NCBI GenBank assembly: GCA_012523655.1
Contig: JAAYTV010000449.1
Span: forward strand, 1-6,793
Direction of reading: 5' to 3'
Source of the DNA: a bacterium
GTDB lineage: Bacteria > Zhuqueibacterota > Zhuqueibacteria > Residuimicrobiales > Residuimicrobiaceae
DNA: 6,793 bases
Position 1 is the stretch's first letter; every line of letters starts with the position of its first letter. Positions 6,792 to 6,793 of this stretch are shown here, one piece after another. Both the position numbers and the translations under genes were made by a program. The notes beneath the pieces are model-generated. The model was given only the letters and a program-made list of their open reading frames with translations, searched no databases and had not been told where the DNA came from.

Positions 6792-6793
6792 GG
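6294..6793 (-). CDS. C-terminal end of a paralogous secreted protein with the same sorting domain (5' part outside window)
   Basis: The frame is open to the right edge, giving 165 residues before the TGA at 6294-6296; the true start lies outside, and the internal ATG at 6764 is not it because the similarity continues upstream to the edge (QRAWHLF). The residues align without gaps with the last 165 of the downstream 1171-residue protein, with about 113 identities by hand count (about 68%). The segment includes QQIVPQ, LRLTT, KPFDR and DVFEF before the sorting domain, then VVPNPY, RIDFV, GRLVR, DGLEIASGYYF and GKFAVIK. It is therefore probably also an exported surface protein and a tandem paralog. 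Whether its missing part shares the Asp-rich and FN3 domains cannot be seen. Confidence 0.9.
   Translation of the reverse strand, partial: QRAWHLFVVMPPDAPAGTQQIVPQKGAVLRLTTNKPFDRRDVFEFTMTGNEVNAQVARTELADICVVPNPYIATSTLERKIINRDIGRGDRRIDFVHLPARCTINIYTVSGRLVRTIQHNADIDKGREIWDLRTKDGLEIASGYYFYYVDAPGIGGKKGKFAVIK

Overview
All the coding sequence I can support lies on the minus strand and forms one tightly packed cluster of four genes. In transcription order these are: the 3' end of a large secreted protein that runs off the right edge (6294-6793); a complete 1171-residue secreted multidomain protein (2758-6273); a 356-residue PorV/PorQ-like outer-membrane beta-barrel protein (1675-2745); and a predicted lipoprotein with two parvulin (PpiC/SurA-type) prolyl isomerase domains, cut by the left edge (1-1666). 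The gaps between them are 20, 14 minus the stop overlap of signals (12 untranslated bases), and 8 bases, so they very probably form one operon. The window shows no promoter, terminator, RNA gene, mobile element or CRISPR array, and no gene-free stretch longer than about 20 bases.

The two large proteins end in a C-terminal domain of the FlgD-Ig / type IX-secretion sorting type, with VVPNPY near its start, then GRLVR, ASGYYF and a final GKFA(I/V)IK. The last 165 residues of the two proteins align without gaps at about 68% identity by hand count, so they are tandem paralogs. In Bacteroidota, PorV is the outer-membrane shuttle protein that receives type IX cargo through such C-terminal domains. 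A PorV-like barrel directly downstream of two such cargos, followed by a predicted periplasm-facing folding lipoprotein, reads as a cargo-plus-export module. The cargo gene also carries aspartate-rich calcium-binding-type loops and a fibronectin-III-like domain, which suits a cell-surface or released protein.

The organism is most likely a member of the FCB group outside the classical Bacteroidota, such as the Calditrichota/KSB1-type lineages. This rests on the style of the sorting domain, the PorV/PorQ family, the characteristic Asp-rich block followed by an FN3 domain, and Shine-Dalgarno-like sites (GAGG, GAGAG, AGGG) before the genes, which many Bacteroidota lack. The phylum assignment is inference from recalled families, not from a search.

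The most interesting points are the linkage of PorV-like protein, CTD cargos and isomerase; the internal duplication of the isomerase lipoprotein, whose first parvulin domain keeps both conserved histidines while the second has lost both; and the tandem cargo paralogs.
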